A stretch of 52,846 nucleotides of DNA, taken from assembly GCA_023251875.1 (NCBI GenBank), contig JAHEXY010000016.1, forward strand, positions 1 to 52,846. Direction: 5' to 3'. This DNA is from Bacteroidota bacterium (GTDB lineage Bacteria > Bacteroidota > Bacteroidia > JAHEXY01). The notes under the pieces were generated by a model. It was not told the DNA's origin, did not search any database, and worked only from the letters and a program-made list of their open reading frames with translations. Positions 33,108 to 42,380 of this stretch are shown here, in pieces. Every line of letters begins with the position of its first letter. The first letter of the stretch is position 1. Both the position numbers and the translations under genes were made by a program.

Positions 33108-33770
33108 TTAATTTACTATTGAATTTAATCTCAAATAATTTGCTCTATAGCCCGCAATTGCATCTATCTCTCCGCTTTCAATCCATTCCTCAATATCAGT
33201 GTTGTGATTTCTTCCACAATTCAGAATTAAATTTCCACCTGCTGTTTGCAATAAATTGTAGTGTTCAAATAATGTTTGGATAAAATGTTTAGAACGAACT
33301 TTATTTAAAGGGTGAGTTGAAATATCTCTTTGAAAATATGGATTTCCTTCCAGTGCATCAATTTCAATCTTCTCCATCATGCCCATACTTTCAACTCCGA
33401 ATATTTTGCTTTTATGTTTTATGCTTAGTTCGTCAGCGAATTTTGTGCAGTTGTTTTTCCAATTGCTCTCTTGGAGTTTATAAAATTTTCCATTGAAATC
33501 ATTATTACAATAATCTTCATCATCTATACTCCATTCCTTCCCGCCTGCTAAACTTTCAACGCCTATTAATACTACCTCAGCATTTACAATAAGTTCTTTT
33601 GCATCTTCAATATTTTTGTCAATGCAGTTATTTGAGTTGTCATGGTTTTCATCAATTAGAAAAACAAGTGGAAGCCCGATTTCATTTCTTAAAATTCGTA
33701 AACTACCTCGTAGTTCCAACATTGGTTCTATTCCAAAATTCTGCAACTTATATTCTTTAAACTGTGGCAT
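33108..33770 (-). CDS. Unknown protein within type I RM operon (possible ChaN/TraB-like fold)
   Basis: No firm match. The 220-residue protein is inserted between hsdS (14-base overlap) and hsdR (2-base gap). Motifs: FLIDENHDNSNNCIDKNIEDA, VVLIGVESLAGG, KIFGVESMGMMEKIE and NLILNCGRNHNTDIEEWI. The E-x-H-D early, two GVES strands and the late GRNH resemble the metal-binding set of ChaN/EreA/TraB-like (TIKI) hydrolases. The remaining order of strands also fits. Tight packing means it is co-translated with the RM subunits. It may tune or guard the enzyme. The fold suggestion is low confidence; membership in the operon is firm. Confidence 0.6.
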   Translation of the reverse strand: MPQFKEYKLQNFGIEPMLELRGSLRILRNEIGLPLVFLIDENHDNSNNCIDKNIEDAKELIVNAEVVLIGVESLAGGKEWSIDDEDYCNNDFNGKFYKLQESNWKNNCTKFADELSIKHKSKIFGVESMGMMEKIEIDALEGNPYFQRDISTHPLNKVRSKHFIQTLFEHYNLLQTAGGNLILNCGRNHNTDIEEWIESGEIDAIAGYRANYLRLNSIVN

Positions 33771-34938
33771 GTAAATGTTTAGTAAGTTCTCCGCTAAATG
33801 CTTTTTGAAGAATTGATTTTTTTAATTCTTCAAGTGCGTTTAATTTTTGCTGATAAATATTTTCTAAGTTTTTTGTTTCGACTGCAAGTGTGCCAAATTG
33901 GTAAACTATTTTCTCTTGTTCTTTTAATGATGGAAGGGGTAAAGAATATCCTTTTATCATTGGAATAGTAAGTTGTGGAATGGCTGAACCACTAATCAAA
34001 ATATCTAAACTTTGAATTGCGTATTTCAAAAACTCTAAAGTAATCTTCTCAATATTTGGTGTCAATACTATTAACCTCACGATTGGGAAAAATGGTTCGT
34101 ATCTTATTTCTGCATATCCAGTTCCGCTTCCTCTTCCTGCAATTGTTATTGATGGTTCAGTAACTCTACTTACATCCGTAAAACCATAAAGTCCTTTTCT
34201 TCCAACAGCGTTTGCAAAAATTGGTATTGAATATTTTTCGGTTTTTTCATCAGAGAAATTGCCTTTCGGTGCATCACCGCCAGCAAATATTTCATTGCAA
34301 ACTGAAGCGATTGGAACTTTGCCTTCTCTCTTTGCTAAATTTTCAAACACTTGATTTTTCTCACTCTGAAAAAGGTCTTTTGCGTTTTGTAAGTTGCATT
34401 GGACATTTTCTTTTGCTTGCTCGGCTAAAACTAATGCTTCGTCTAATATAGAAACGATATGATTTTGTTCTTCAATATTTGGAATCGGTAGTGAGATTGA
34501 TTTTAATATTTGAACCGAAGCCACATTCTTTATTGCTGCACCTTTTGAATGTTTTGAAATGCTTATTTTAAAATCTTCGCTATCCATCCAATATTTTAGA
34601 AATTGAATATTAAGATTAGATTTCGGAGTTAGTTTTAATAACGCTTGATTGATTACTCCTTTCTTTATTCCATTTGGAACTATTGCAGCTTTTCCCATCG
34701 TGCCTGAACAACTCATTATTAAATCACCTGCAAGAAGTTCAAATCGTTTCATTTCTTTGAACTTCGCTTCATCAATGAAATAACGGATTTCATCAAATTG
34801 ATTATTGATAGCATGTTGCTGTTCGTAAACTGCAAAACCGTCTTCAACAAAACATTCTTTTTTTAAGCTGCCACCAAAAGGTCCTCTTACGAAATTGCAG
34901 ACATCTCCCAACTTTTTTATTTCCCAACTTTTTTTCAT
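33757..34938 (-). CDS. hsdS: Type I restriction enzyme, S (specificity) subunit
   Basis: The 393-residue protein has two target-recognition domains with repeated conserved spacers: first half ending SLPIPNIEEQNHIVSILDE and a long helix, second half ending YSLPLPSLKEQEKIVYQF and a second helix. Each half recognises one part of a split DNA site, and the helices set their distance. It assembles with HsdM and HsdR. It overlaps hsdM by 4 bases upstream. The second domain begins GKVPIASVCNEIFAGGDAPKGNF. Recognition site cannot be read from sequence. Confidence 0.95.
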   Translation of the reverse strand: MKKSWEIKKLGDVCNFVRGPFGGSLKKECFVEDGFAVYEQQHAINNQFDEIRYFIDEAKFKEMKRFELLAGDLIMSCSGTMGKAAIVPNGIKKGVINQALLKLTPKSNLNIQFLKYWMDSEDFKISISKHSKGAAIKNVASVQILKSISLPIPNIEEQNHIVSILDEALVLAEQAKENVQCNLQNAKDLFQSEKNQVFENLAKREGKVPIASVCNEIFAGGDAPKGNFSDEKTEKYSIPIFANAVGRKGLYGFTDVSRVTEPSITIAGRGSGTGYAEIRYEPFFPIVRLIVLTPNIEKITLEFLKYAIQSLDILISGSAIPQLTIPMIKGYSLPLPSLKEQEKIVYQFGTLAVETKNLENIYQQKLNALEELKKSILQKAFSGELTKHLHATV

Positions 34939-36395
34939 ATCAGTTCTTTAATGGTTGACAGGATTTGGTTTGTGTCTGCATCAAGGGCTTCCATTTCATC
35001 TAAAATCTGTTGTGGTGTCCGCAATGCTGCTTCTTCGGGTGTGTTTGGATTCTTTACACTCAAATCAAAAGTTGTGGCGTTAAGATTAGCTGCGTTTATG
35101 TTCCAACTTTTTTCTGTTTCAGAATTTGATTTTTGCAGAGCAACAAATTCTTTCATGTCTGCATCATTCAAAGGATTTCCTTTTCCCATGTTTCTTCCTG
35201 CATTCATTTGATAGAACCAAATATTTTTTGTCGGTTCGCCTTTCGCAAAAAACAACACAACTGTTTTAACTCCTGCACCTAAAAAAGTTCCTTGTGGCAT
35301 ATCAAGTATGCAATACAAATTGCAACTCTCCAATAAATATTTTCTCAAACTAAGAGCAGCATTATCTGTATTGCTCAAAAAAGTATTCTTAATTACAATA
35401 GCGGCAGTGCCACCTGCTTTTAAATTTTTTATGAAGTGCTGCAAAAAAAGAAAAGCGGTTTCGCCTGTTTTTATATCAAAGTTTTGTTGCACTTCGGGTC
35501 TTTCCTTTCCGCCAAAAGGTGGATTTGCAAGTATTATATTGTAGCGGTCTTTCTCCTGTATGTCACGGATGCTTTCACTAAGAGTGTTCGTGTGTATAAT
35601 GTTTGGAGCTTCAATTCCGTGCAATATCATGTTCATCACACCAATGATGTAAGCAAGATTTTTTTTCTCCTTGCCGTAAAAAGTTTTCTCCTGTAATGTT
35701 TTTAAATCGGTGGTGCTTAGTTTTGCTCTGTCTCTTGTTAAATACTCAAACGCTTCGCATAAGAAACCACCACTACCACAAGCACCGTCATAAATTCTAT
35801 CTCCAATTTTCGGTTTCACCACTTCAATCATTGCACGAATCAAAGGTCGTGGAGTGTAATACTGTCCGCCATTGCGTCCTGCATTACCCATGTTTTTAAT
35901 TTTGCTTTCGTAGAGATGGCTTAGTTCGTGTTTGTCTTTGGTGCTGCGAAATGGAAGTTCGTCAGCATAATCCAAAATTTCACGAAGGTTGTAACCACTT
36001 TGAATTTTGTTTTTCAGTTCACTGAAAATTTCTCCAATCTTATATTCAATCGTCTGCGGGTTGTCGCTGTGTTTTAGTTTAAAGTTTGATAAATAAGGGA
36101 ATAGTTTGAGGTCAACAAAGTCAACCAAATCTTTTCCCGTCACGGCTTTGTGGTGGTCAAGTTTTCCGTCAGCAGTTTTGGGCATTGCCCATACACTCCA
36201 ACGGAATTGTTCTTCAATTATGTGTTCGTAAGGTTTGCCCTGCAAAGCTGCTTGGTCTGCTTTGTCCTGTTCCAACTCGTCAAGATACCGAAGGAACATT
36301 ACCCAACTTGTCTGCCCGATGTAATCCAGTTCGCTGTCAGCACCTGAATCTTTGTAAAGGATGTCGTCTATATTTTTAAAAGTTTGTTCAAACAT
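34935..36395 (-). CDS. hsdM: Type I restriction enzyme, M (adenine methyltransferase) subunit
   Basis: The 486-residue protein has the N-terminal helical HsdM domain (about 1-150) and a Rossmann methyltransferase domain. QYYTPRPLIRAM, YDGACGSGGFLCEAF (SAM-binding motif I) and ILANPPFGGKERP (catalytic NPPF) are all present. It makes N6-methyladenine at the site chosen by HsdS, protecting host DNA. First gene of the operon, so the promoter should be in 36396-36660, which is otherwise an AT-rich region without a gene. Confidence 0.96.
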   Translation of the reverse strand: MFEQTFKNIDDILYKDSGADSELDYIGQTSWVMFLRYLDELEQDKADQAALQGKPYEHIIEEQFRWSVWAMPKTADGKLDHHKAVTGKDLVDFVDLKLFPYLSNFKLKHSDNPQTIEYKIGEIFSELKNKIQSGYNLREILDYADELPFRSTKDKHELSHLYESKIKNMGNAGRNGGQYYTPRPLIRAMIEVVKPKIGDRIYDGACGSGGFLCEAFEYLTRDRAKLSTTDLKTLQEKTFYGKEKKNLAYIIGVMNMILHGIEAPNIIHTNTLSESIRDIQEKDRYNIILANPPFGGKERPEVQQNFDIKTGETAFLFLQHFIKNLKAGGTAAIVIKNTFLSNTDNAALSLRKYLLESCNLYCILDMPQGTFLGAGVKTVVLFFAKGEPTKNIWFYQMNAGRNMGKGNPLNDADMKEFVALQKSNSETEKSWNINAANLNATTFDLSVKNPNTPEEAALRTPQQILDEMEALDADTNQILSTIKELI

Positions 36396-36660
36396 TTGCG
36401 TGTTTTGATTAATGTATTGTTCTAAAAAAAGTTTACGCTTATTAGAGTTTATATATATATTGTTAATGGCTCAATTACAAGTTTACATATATTTATTTTA
36501 TTCCTAAAACTATTTTACTTTCGTGTATTTTAAAATTTAAAAGCTAATCTAACAAAAAAACATAAGCTATAAATATTTTTTGAAGTAAAACCGGCCAATA
36601 AATTAAAACCCTAAATTTGAAACAGTTTGTTTACAAATTTGGCATTATTATTAAAACGCT

Positions 36661-36992
36661 ATTAAAATGATTGCGCTTGGGGACAGCGACAGGGCATTTT
36701 TAGTAAATTAGGCCGTGATGAGCCGAAAGGAATTTTTGCTTCGGGTAAAGTATCAAAATTGCCATTTGAATTGCCTCATTGGAATGATCCAACTAAAACT
36801 GCATGGAGAGTGATGATAGATTTTGATACTTTGCTAAATCCGGAAAAGGAAAAAATTTTAGGTCTGGATATTTTGCAACATGGCATTCTTGCCAATCAAA
36901 TATGGACACCAAGGGCATCAGGAGTTCTAATTAAACATGAGGTGGTAAATGAACTTGAGCAGGTTTGGGCTAATTTTATTAAGTTAAGGTAA
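36661..36992 (+). pseudogene. Gene remnant, PUA/EVE-like C-terminal segment (copy 1)
   Basis: The frame is open from 36661, but without a start codon it reads GIFSKLGRDEPKGIFASGK, then LPFELPHWNDPTKTAWRV, DFDTLLNPEKEKIL and ends EVVNELEQVWANFIKLR. The GxIFASGKV and PHWND-x-TKTAWRV pattern resembles PUA/EVE-like segments of HNH-type or modification-dependent nucleases. The remaining gene is gone. A homologous segment lies at 38588-38831 in the same orientation, with an opposite-strand ATPase gene between them. It is a broken gene end, not an independent protein. Confidence 0.6.
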
Positions 36993-37044
36993 ATTATTTC
37001 TTTTTGTTTTCTGTGTTTCAAAAACGGCTTCAATTGAACTATTC

Positions 37045-38502
37045 TTAAAGCAACAAAAACCAACTCAATGGTAAATGAATGCAATTATCTTTTAAGGCAG
37101 GAGCGGTAAGGTTATTAGAAATTAATATACCGTAACGGCATTTAATTTTACTTGCATTAATTTGCTTAGATGATGTTTTGCCTGTACCCACCTCAATGAG
37201 AATAGGTGCATCACGGGTTTCAATTACAAAATCGGGGTTAACATTATCGCTGCCTGATGTAAATGAAATAACGCCTTCAACAAGTACTCTTCGTAAATAC
37301 ATAACTACAATATCTTCTAATAATTTAGAGCGAAATTGTTCGGGTAGTTCTTGTCCGTAAAGTGTAGAAAGCAGAGCCCTTCTTAATGAAGGAGACATAA
37401 AAAATGCTTTTTTGTTTTTTGCAATTTTTGAGTCTAAGCCACCATAAGGCAATAATACATTCAGCAATTCAGCTTTTGCTAAAATATCAATCAGTTCATT
37501 TATTTCCTGTTGTTTTATGCCAATGATTCCTGCTAATTTTTCAGGATTAATTTCATCTGAACCTGCCAATCGTAAAATGAGTTTTTCAATTTTTGTGTAA
37601 TCGGTAAAAGATGGTTTTAGCTGTGGAATATCTTCGTAAATAATTCGTTTAATCAGTTCAAGAAAACTGTTATTGATGGCGGTTTGGTTATTATAAAGAA
37701 GGTATTTCGGAATATTTTGAAATAAGATATATTCTTCAATCCAGTTTTTAATAACATTGCCGTTGGTATTTTCAATAGCAGCAAAATATTTACTTATCAA
37801 ACCCAAATAAGAATTTAATTTTTCTACTGCAAGTTCGGCAGTATTGCTAAAAAAAAGTGTGTCTTTTAATGTGTCAGAAAAATTATTTTCAAGTTCAATT
37901 AAGAGCCCTTCTTTTTCAAGGTAAATTTTGGATCTTATAAATTCAGGTAAAGAGAATGGAAGCACTTTTTCAGTATGCATTCTCCTGGCTAAATCTGCGG
38001 TATTATTTAATAACAATGCAGAAGAACCTGAACATAAAATAAATGCCCAACGCGCTTCGTCATACAAAATCTTTAAGGTAGTTGCCCAGTTTTCATCTTC
38101 CTGTACTTCATCAAATAAAAGCACAATAGGTTCGGTAGATTCTATAAAACGCTTCTTTAATATATGCTTTTGAAATTCTTCTAATGCCGTATGCAAACTA
38201 ATATTTAAATTCTTTAATGTATTTACATTAAAAAAGTAAATGTTTTTTGAGTGGTTAAAATGAATATGATTTGCAGCTTGCCAAAGCAAAGTGGTTTTTC
38301 CAACACCTCTTAAACCAACCAAGCTAACAAATCGTGGCTCTACCCCTGATTTAAAAAAATCATGCGTATATTTTTTTAGTGATTCATATAGCGTACGTGT
38401 AGGATACCTCAAATTGGTAATGGGGTGCATTAGCCTACTATCAATAGCTTCTTTGGTAACAGCTGTATTATCTAAATAGTATTTTAAATTATCTTCCATC
38501 AA
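37045..38502 (-). CDS. AAA ATPase with DUF4143-like C-terminal domain
   Basis: The 485-residue protein has the ATPase core SLVGLRGVGKTTLLWQAA (Walker A, about 66-75), PIVLLFDEVQEDENW (Walker B) and ILCSGSSALLL. A helical region follows, then FFMSPSLRRALLS, and a C-terminal nuclease-like domain with VNPDFVIETRDAPILIEVGTGK (D...ExxxxK). This is the layout of the AAA_14/DUF4143 family, common in Bacteroidota and archaea, of unknown role. It is on the opposite strand to the flanking gene remnants. Those remnants form direct repeats around it, so the gene may have been inserted by duplication. Confidence 0.85.
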   Translation of the reverse strand: MMEDNLKYYLDNTAVTKEAIDSRLMHPITNLRYPTRTLYESLKKYTHDFFKSGVEPRFVSLVGLRGVGKTTLLWQAANHIHFNHSKNIYFFNVNTLKNLNISLHTALEEFQKHILKKRFIESTEPIVLLFDEVQEDENWATTLKILYDEARWAFILCSGSSALLLNNTADLARRMHTEKVLPFSLPEFIRSKIYLEKEGLLIELENNFSDTLKDTLFFSNTAELAVEKLNSYLGLISKYFAAIENTNGNVIKNWIEEYILFQNIPKYLLYNNQTAINNSFLELIKRIIYEDIPQLKPSFTDYTKIEKLILRLAGSDEINPEKLAGIIGIKQQEINELIDILAKAELLNVLLPYGGLDSKIAKNKKAFFMSPSLRRALLSTLYGQELPEQFRSKLLEDIVVMYLRRVLVEGVISFTSGSDNVNPDFVIETRDAPILIEVGTGKTSSKQINASKIKCRYGILISNNLTAPALKDNCIHLPLSWFLLL

Positions 38503-38587
38503 CTACAAAGTTAGTATTATTTGTTAAGTAAATTACATCAGGTTTTCCCTCTTAACAGCGTTTTAAAATGAATTGAAGGGTCTAACT

Positions 38588-38831
38588 ATCATCCTTGCCA
38601 TTTGAAGCCACCCATTGGAATGATTCAACTAAAACTGCATATAGAGTGATGACTGATTTTGATATTTTACTAAATCCTAAAAAAGTAAAAATTTTAGGCC
38701 AGGATATTTTACAACAAGGCACTCTTGCAAATCAAATATGGACACCAAGAGCATCAGGAGTTCCAATTAAACATGAAGTGGTAAATGAACTTGAGCAGGT
38801 TTGGGCTAATTTTTTTAAAGAAAAATATTAA
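38588..38831 (+). pseudogene. Gene remnant, PUA/EVE-like C-terminal segment (copy 2)
   Basis: LPFEATHWNDSTKTAYRV, then DFDILLNPKKVKILGQDILQ and EVVNELEQVWANFFKEKY closely match copy 1 at 36661-36992 over its last ~78 residues. The preceding GRDEPKGIFASGK part is absent; sequence similarity starts at 38588. A start codon is lacking except the first Met at an internal TTG. It is the duplicated end of the same broken gene. Confidence 0.6.
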
Positions 38832-39057
38832 TTAAAACATCCTTGTGTTTTGTTTCAATTTAGTCTTTATATTCTTTTAAAATTTTGTTCAGTATCTTCC
38901 AGTATCCTCCTTTATCAGCACCTAAACGTTTAATTTTCTTTTGAGTTTATCTAATTGATATTCTACTATATAATATATTGAAATTAGCAGGAAAAAATTC
39001 ACAATTACAGAAATATTTAAATGCAGATTGGTAAAAACAATTATGAATTAGGAATTA

Positions 39058-39092
39058 TTTTGTAACAAATATTTGCTAAATTTGTTACAAAA
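39058..39092 (+). promoter_or_regulatory. Candidate AbiEi-type operator (pair 2)
   Basis: ttttgtaacaaat (39058-39070) and its exact complement atttgttacaaaa (39080-39092) flank 9 bases, ending 6 bases before the antitoxin start. A 13-bp perfect inverted repeat at this position is a strong candidate autoregulatory operator. Confidence 0.7.
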
Positions 39093-39098
39093 ATAGAA

Positions 39099-39707
39099 AT
39101 GACGAGTATAGAAGACAAAATATTACAGCGTATAGAAGCCTTTCCTAAAGGAGAGTTATTGCTTCCTGCTGATTTCATTGAACTGGGTTCGTCAGAAGCA
39201 GTACGGCTATCCCTATTTAGGTTAGAAAAAGAAGGGGTGATTAGCAGAGTGGCTCAGGGAATATATGTACGTCCAAAAGAGAACAGTTTAATAGGAAAGC
39301 TTGTACCCACAGCCGAAGAAGTGGCAGAAGCCATTGCCAAGCGAGATAGAATAAGAACTGTTCCGACAGGAAGCTATGCTTTAAACGCTTTGGGGCTTAG
39401 TACACAAGTGCCAATTAATATTGTGTTGCTTACGGATGGCTCACCCCGCGAAATAAAAGTGGGCAAACGAAAAATAAAGTTTAAAAAAACCACCCCTAAA
39501 AATCTGTTGGCAAAGGGCAAAATTAGCCGATTGGTTATACAGGCATTAAAAGAAATTGGCAACGGCAAAGTAAGGGAAGATGAAGAGCAAAAGATTATTG
39601 AATTACTGAGAAAGGAAGATGAAAAAGACCTAAAACATGACATTTCCCTAGCACCGGTATGGGTTCAAAAAATAATGAAAAAAGCATTGAACGATGGCAA
39701 AACTTGA
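39099..39707 (+). CDS. AbiEi-like antitoxin (DUF6088-type), pair 2
   Basis: The 202-residue protein has an N-terminal winged helix (EDKILQRIEAFPKGELLLPADF, SSEAVRLSLFRLEKEGVISRVAQGIYVRP) followed by the DUF6088 core (TAEEVAEAIAKRDRIRTVPTGSYALNALGLSTQVP, KRKIKFKKTTPKNL). These proteins pair with AbiEii-type nucleotidyltransferase toxins, as here, with a 14-base overlap into the toxin gene. They repress the operon through repeats like the one directly upstream. It differs from pair 1 in size and sequence. The two pairs are probably independent arrivals. Confidence 0.88.
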   Translation: MTSIEDKILQRIEAFPKGELLLPADFIELGSSEAVRLSLFRLEKEGVISRVAQGIYVRPKENSLIGKLVPTAEEVAEAIAKRDRIRTVPTGSYALNALGLSTQVPINIVLLTDGSPREIKVGKRKIKFKKTTPKNLLAKGKISRLVIQALKEIGNGKVREDEEQKIIELLRKEDEKDLKHDISLAPVWVQKIMKKALNDGKT

Positions 39708-40740
39708 TTTTTATACAATAGATAAGATAGAGAAAGAAGCTATTTTTAATGCAATAGCTACCGATAAAGGGATGACGCCATTTGCAGTAGAAAAAGACTG
39801 GTGGGTAAGCCGAACCTTGCACATTATCTTTCAGATGGATATAGCCAAACATTTGGTATTTAAAGGTGGTACATCTCTGAGTAAAGCATGGAAGCTGATA
39901 AACCGCTTTTCAGAAGATATTGATTTGGCTATCGATAAGGAATTTTTTAAAGGTTACAAAGGTAATATTTCAAGAACTCAAATAAACAAGCTAAGAAAGG
40001 AAGCAGGAGTTTATACCACAGGAACTTTCTTCGCAGAATTGCAGAAAGAGTTCAGGGTAAAAGGCTTTAATGAGCTTGCATTTAAAATAATTGATAGTGG
40101 AGAAAGTGACCAAGATCCAAGGATTATTGAAATATATTACCAAAATGTTGTCCCCCAACCCACTGAATATGTTTTACCAAGGGTGCAAATAGAAATCAGT
40201 TGCAGGTCGTTACGGGAACCATTTACTGTTCAAAATTTTGGTTCGTTGGTAGATGAAAGTTATTCTGATAGAGATTTTGCAGAACCCTTATTTGAAGTAC
40301 CTACTGTAAATCCAGAACGCACCTTTTTAGAGAAGCTATTCTTATTGCACGAAGAATTTCATCGTCAGGCTGAAAAAATGCGAGTGAATAGATTAAGCCG
40401 TCATTTGTATGATATATACCATCTTACTGAAGCAGGAATTGCTGAAAAGGCAATAGGCGATAAAGAGTTATATGAAACCATTGTAGCACACCGATACAAG
40501 TTTTCAAGAATAGGTGATGTGGATTACAATATCCATAATCCCAAAACACTTAATCCGATTCCAATTGAAGAAAAAATGGATGAATGGAAAGCTGATTATT
40601 CCAAAATGAAGGAAGATATGATCTATGAAGAGAATAAGCCAAGTTTTGAAGAGCTGATAAATAATTTGAATAATTTAAGAACCCAGCTTCAAGAATTGGA
40701 TTGGCAGTTTGAACTTGAGTTTCCCATTCCTAATTCCTAA
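39694..40740 (+). CDS. AbiEii-type nucleotidyltransferase toxin, pair 2
   Basis: The 348-residue protein has LVFKGGTSLSKAWKLINRFSEDIDLAID, the nucleotidyltransferase GG-x-x-L and S-x-DIDL motifs. PERTFLEKLFLLHEEFHR and RLSRHLYDIYHL follow, also typical of the family. It is longer than the pair 1 toxin by about 60 residues, mainly a C-terminal helical extension. AbiEii enzymes modify RNA, in characterised members the 3' end of tRNA, and arrest growth or abort infection. Overlap with the antitoxin gene shows co-expression. Confidence 0.9.
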   Translation: MAKLDFYTIDKIEKEAIFNAIATDKGMTPFAVEKDWWVSRTLHIIFQMDIAKHLVFKGGTSLSKAWKLINRFSEDIDLAIDKEFFKGYKGNISRTQINKLRKEAGVYTTGTFFAELQKEFRVKGFNELAFKIIDSGESDQDPRIIEIYYQNVVPQPTEYVLPRVQIEISCRSLREPFTVQNFGSLVDESYSDRDFAEPLFEVPTVNPERTFLEKLFLLHEEFHRQAEKMRVNRLSRHLYDIYHLTEAGIAEKAIGDKELYETIVAHRYKFSRIGDVDYNIHNPKTLNPIPIEEKMDEWKADYSKMKEDMIYEENKPSFEELINNLNNLRTQLQELDWQFELEFPIPNS

Positions 40741-40877
40741 TTGAAAATTCGTAATTAATTATGACAGAACAATGGCTCATGATAGCTGCCTCGATCTGAG
40801 TCATCCATAGGATTGGCAAGTGGGTGCATAAGTGCTGTCCATATCTTAAGCTTGTTAGATAACTTACACTAGAGATA

Positions 40878-41627
40878 CTATTTTTCAATTTTATAATAAC
40901 TGGTTTGTGGAAAAACTCCTGCTGAGTTAAAAGTTAGGGTGGAGTTATACAATAAAGCAGGGGGCCAACTTTTAACATTTTGCAAAATTGTACTATAGTA
41001 GTTAATGGAACTTATCGCTCCCATATTCACATCAGGTGATAGCATATTTTCCCGATACAAAGTGGACTGATCCCACTTGTAAATACAATATAACATGGCA
41101 AGGGTTTCAGCCTTTTCCTTAAAAATATCCTTATCATAAACTTTCAAAACAAATTCAGAAAAAGCCGAGCATGAATCTAAATAAAATGAATAATAACCTG
41201 CATCTACATTTTCATTTATAAAATAATTAATGTCTTCATTATTATAGGGTAAAAATTTATAAAACCGTTCTTCGCAATCTAACAGCTCATTGAAATCTTT
41301 GAGATCAGTGGTTTCATAATTTGAAATAACCTTTGCTTTAATTTGATAAATGGAATGATGCCTTGCCATGGCATACATTTCGTCACTCCATTTTAATTTA
41401 TGTAGTTGGTGAAATTCTCTGTACTGATTTATAAAAGAAAAAAACAAAGTATCCATTACTTTGGATGAAGTAATAATGCTATCATTAAAATACTTTCCCG
41501 TAAGGCTGGTTTTATGCTGAATAGTATCTCTAAATTCAATTACAGCCGGATTACACAATGAATCGTATTTTTGGCTGTAACCATTTACAACAATAAACAC
41601 CAATATGTATAAAATGAGCTTCTTCAT
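40878..41627 (-). CDS. Secreted CAP-like (SCP) domain protein
   Basis: The 249-residue protein has a signal peptide (KKLILYILVFIVVNGYSQ). FFSFINQYREFHQLHKLKWSDEMYAMARHHS matches the start of a CAP/SCP domain, in which N-x-x-R and L-x-W precede the A-x-x-HS helix. The rest is divergent and ends in a beta-rich tail. CAP proteins act outside the cell, with varied or unknown roles. A second CAP-like protein lies at 42381, divergently oriented; both may respond to similar substrates. Role not known. Confidence 0.7.
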   Translation of the reverse strand: MKKLILYILVFIVVNGYSQKYDSLCNPAVIEFRDTIQHKTSLTGKYFNDSIITSSKVMDTLFFSFINQYREFHQLHKLKWSDEMYAMARHHSIYQIKAKVISNYETTDLKDFNELLDCEERFYKFLPYNNEDINYFINENVDAGYYSFYLDSCSAFSEFVLKVYDKDIFKEKAETLAMLYCIYKWDQSTLYRENMLSPDVNMGAISSINYYSTILQNVKSWPPALLYNSTLTFNSAGVFPQTSYYKIEK

Positions 41628-41639
41628 AAAAGAATGTAT

Positions 41640-42116
41640 TTAATAAGTCTTAAAAATTTCAGATAGGCATTCTTCATCATTCAAAATATCTTCAATCTTT
41701 TTCATCCACCCATATTTATTTTTGCAGTATAAAAAGTCCTTAATGAGTGCAATATTGTCATTGATTAATGATAATAGCATCTTATTTAAATCATTTAAAA
41801 GATTTATTTTTTCATTTTTTGCTAAAAATTCCGCTTTTTTATTTTCACCTTTCTTTAAACATTCAAGTAAATAATCTATATCCGATGAATTAACTTTTTC
41901 TCTAATAATATTGTATTTTATTTTTAATAATTCCAATCGTTTTTTATGTGAATCAAATGCCTGATGAAAGTAGAACGATTGCTCTTCTGGATGCTTAAGC
42001 TTGTATTCCAACAATACAATCTCCTGAATCAATTGATTTGTTGAATCGTATTTTTCGGTTCCTTGATTATTTACAAATAATCGCATTAACATAAATGATG
42101 GCATCATACTTAGCAA
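41640..42116 (-). CDS. Hypothetical helical protein
   Basis: Not recognised. The 158-residue protein is almost entirely helical with coiled-coil character (LIQEIVLLEYKLKHPEEQ, KKRLELLKIKYNIIREKV, KINLLNDLNKMLLSLIND). The N-terminal Met-rich segment (MLSMMPSFMLMRLFVNNQ) is only weakly hydrophobic. It lies 12 bases upstream of the CAP-like gene and is likely in the same transcript. An alternative start is the third or fourth Met. Confidence 0.55.
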   Translation of the reverse strand: MLSMMPSFMLMRLFVNNQGTEKYDSTNQLIQEIVLLEYKLKHPEEQSFYFHQAFDSHKKRLELLKIKYNIIREKVNSSDIDYLLECLKKGENKKAEFLAKNEKINLLNDLNKMLLSLINDNIALIKDFLYCKNKYGWMKKIEDILNDEECLSEIFKTY

Positions 42117-42196
42117 GTTATATGTGATACTATATAATACGATTTAGTTATAGCATAGTTGCAAAACGCTATCTTTTTATGATTAGTAGAGTTTTT

Positions 42197-42303
42197 ATAA
42201 GTTAAGAGATTATTAAAAATTCCAAACTTACCCTCTCCTTTGGGAGAGGGGCAGGGTGAGGGCATAGAAGATAAATATTTATTTACATTTTGCTTAACTT
42301 ATA
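42197..42303. repeat. MITE-like element with gagggc core
   Basis: Inverted termini ataagttaag (42197-42206) and cttaacttat (42294-42303) enclose the hairpin ccctctcctttgggagaggg and gcagggtgagggc. The core is a relative of the ccctcatcctgacc...ggagaagg core in the 24851 and 29031 elements, in the opposite orientation. Non-coding, 107 bases. Confidence 0.65.
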
Positions 42304-42380
42304 TAATCTTTAGTGCGCACTTTTAACACCAAATTCATAATGAGCATGCAACTTCCGGCATCTTCATTCGTACTATATAA

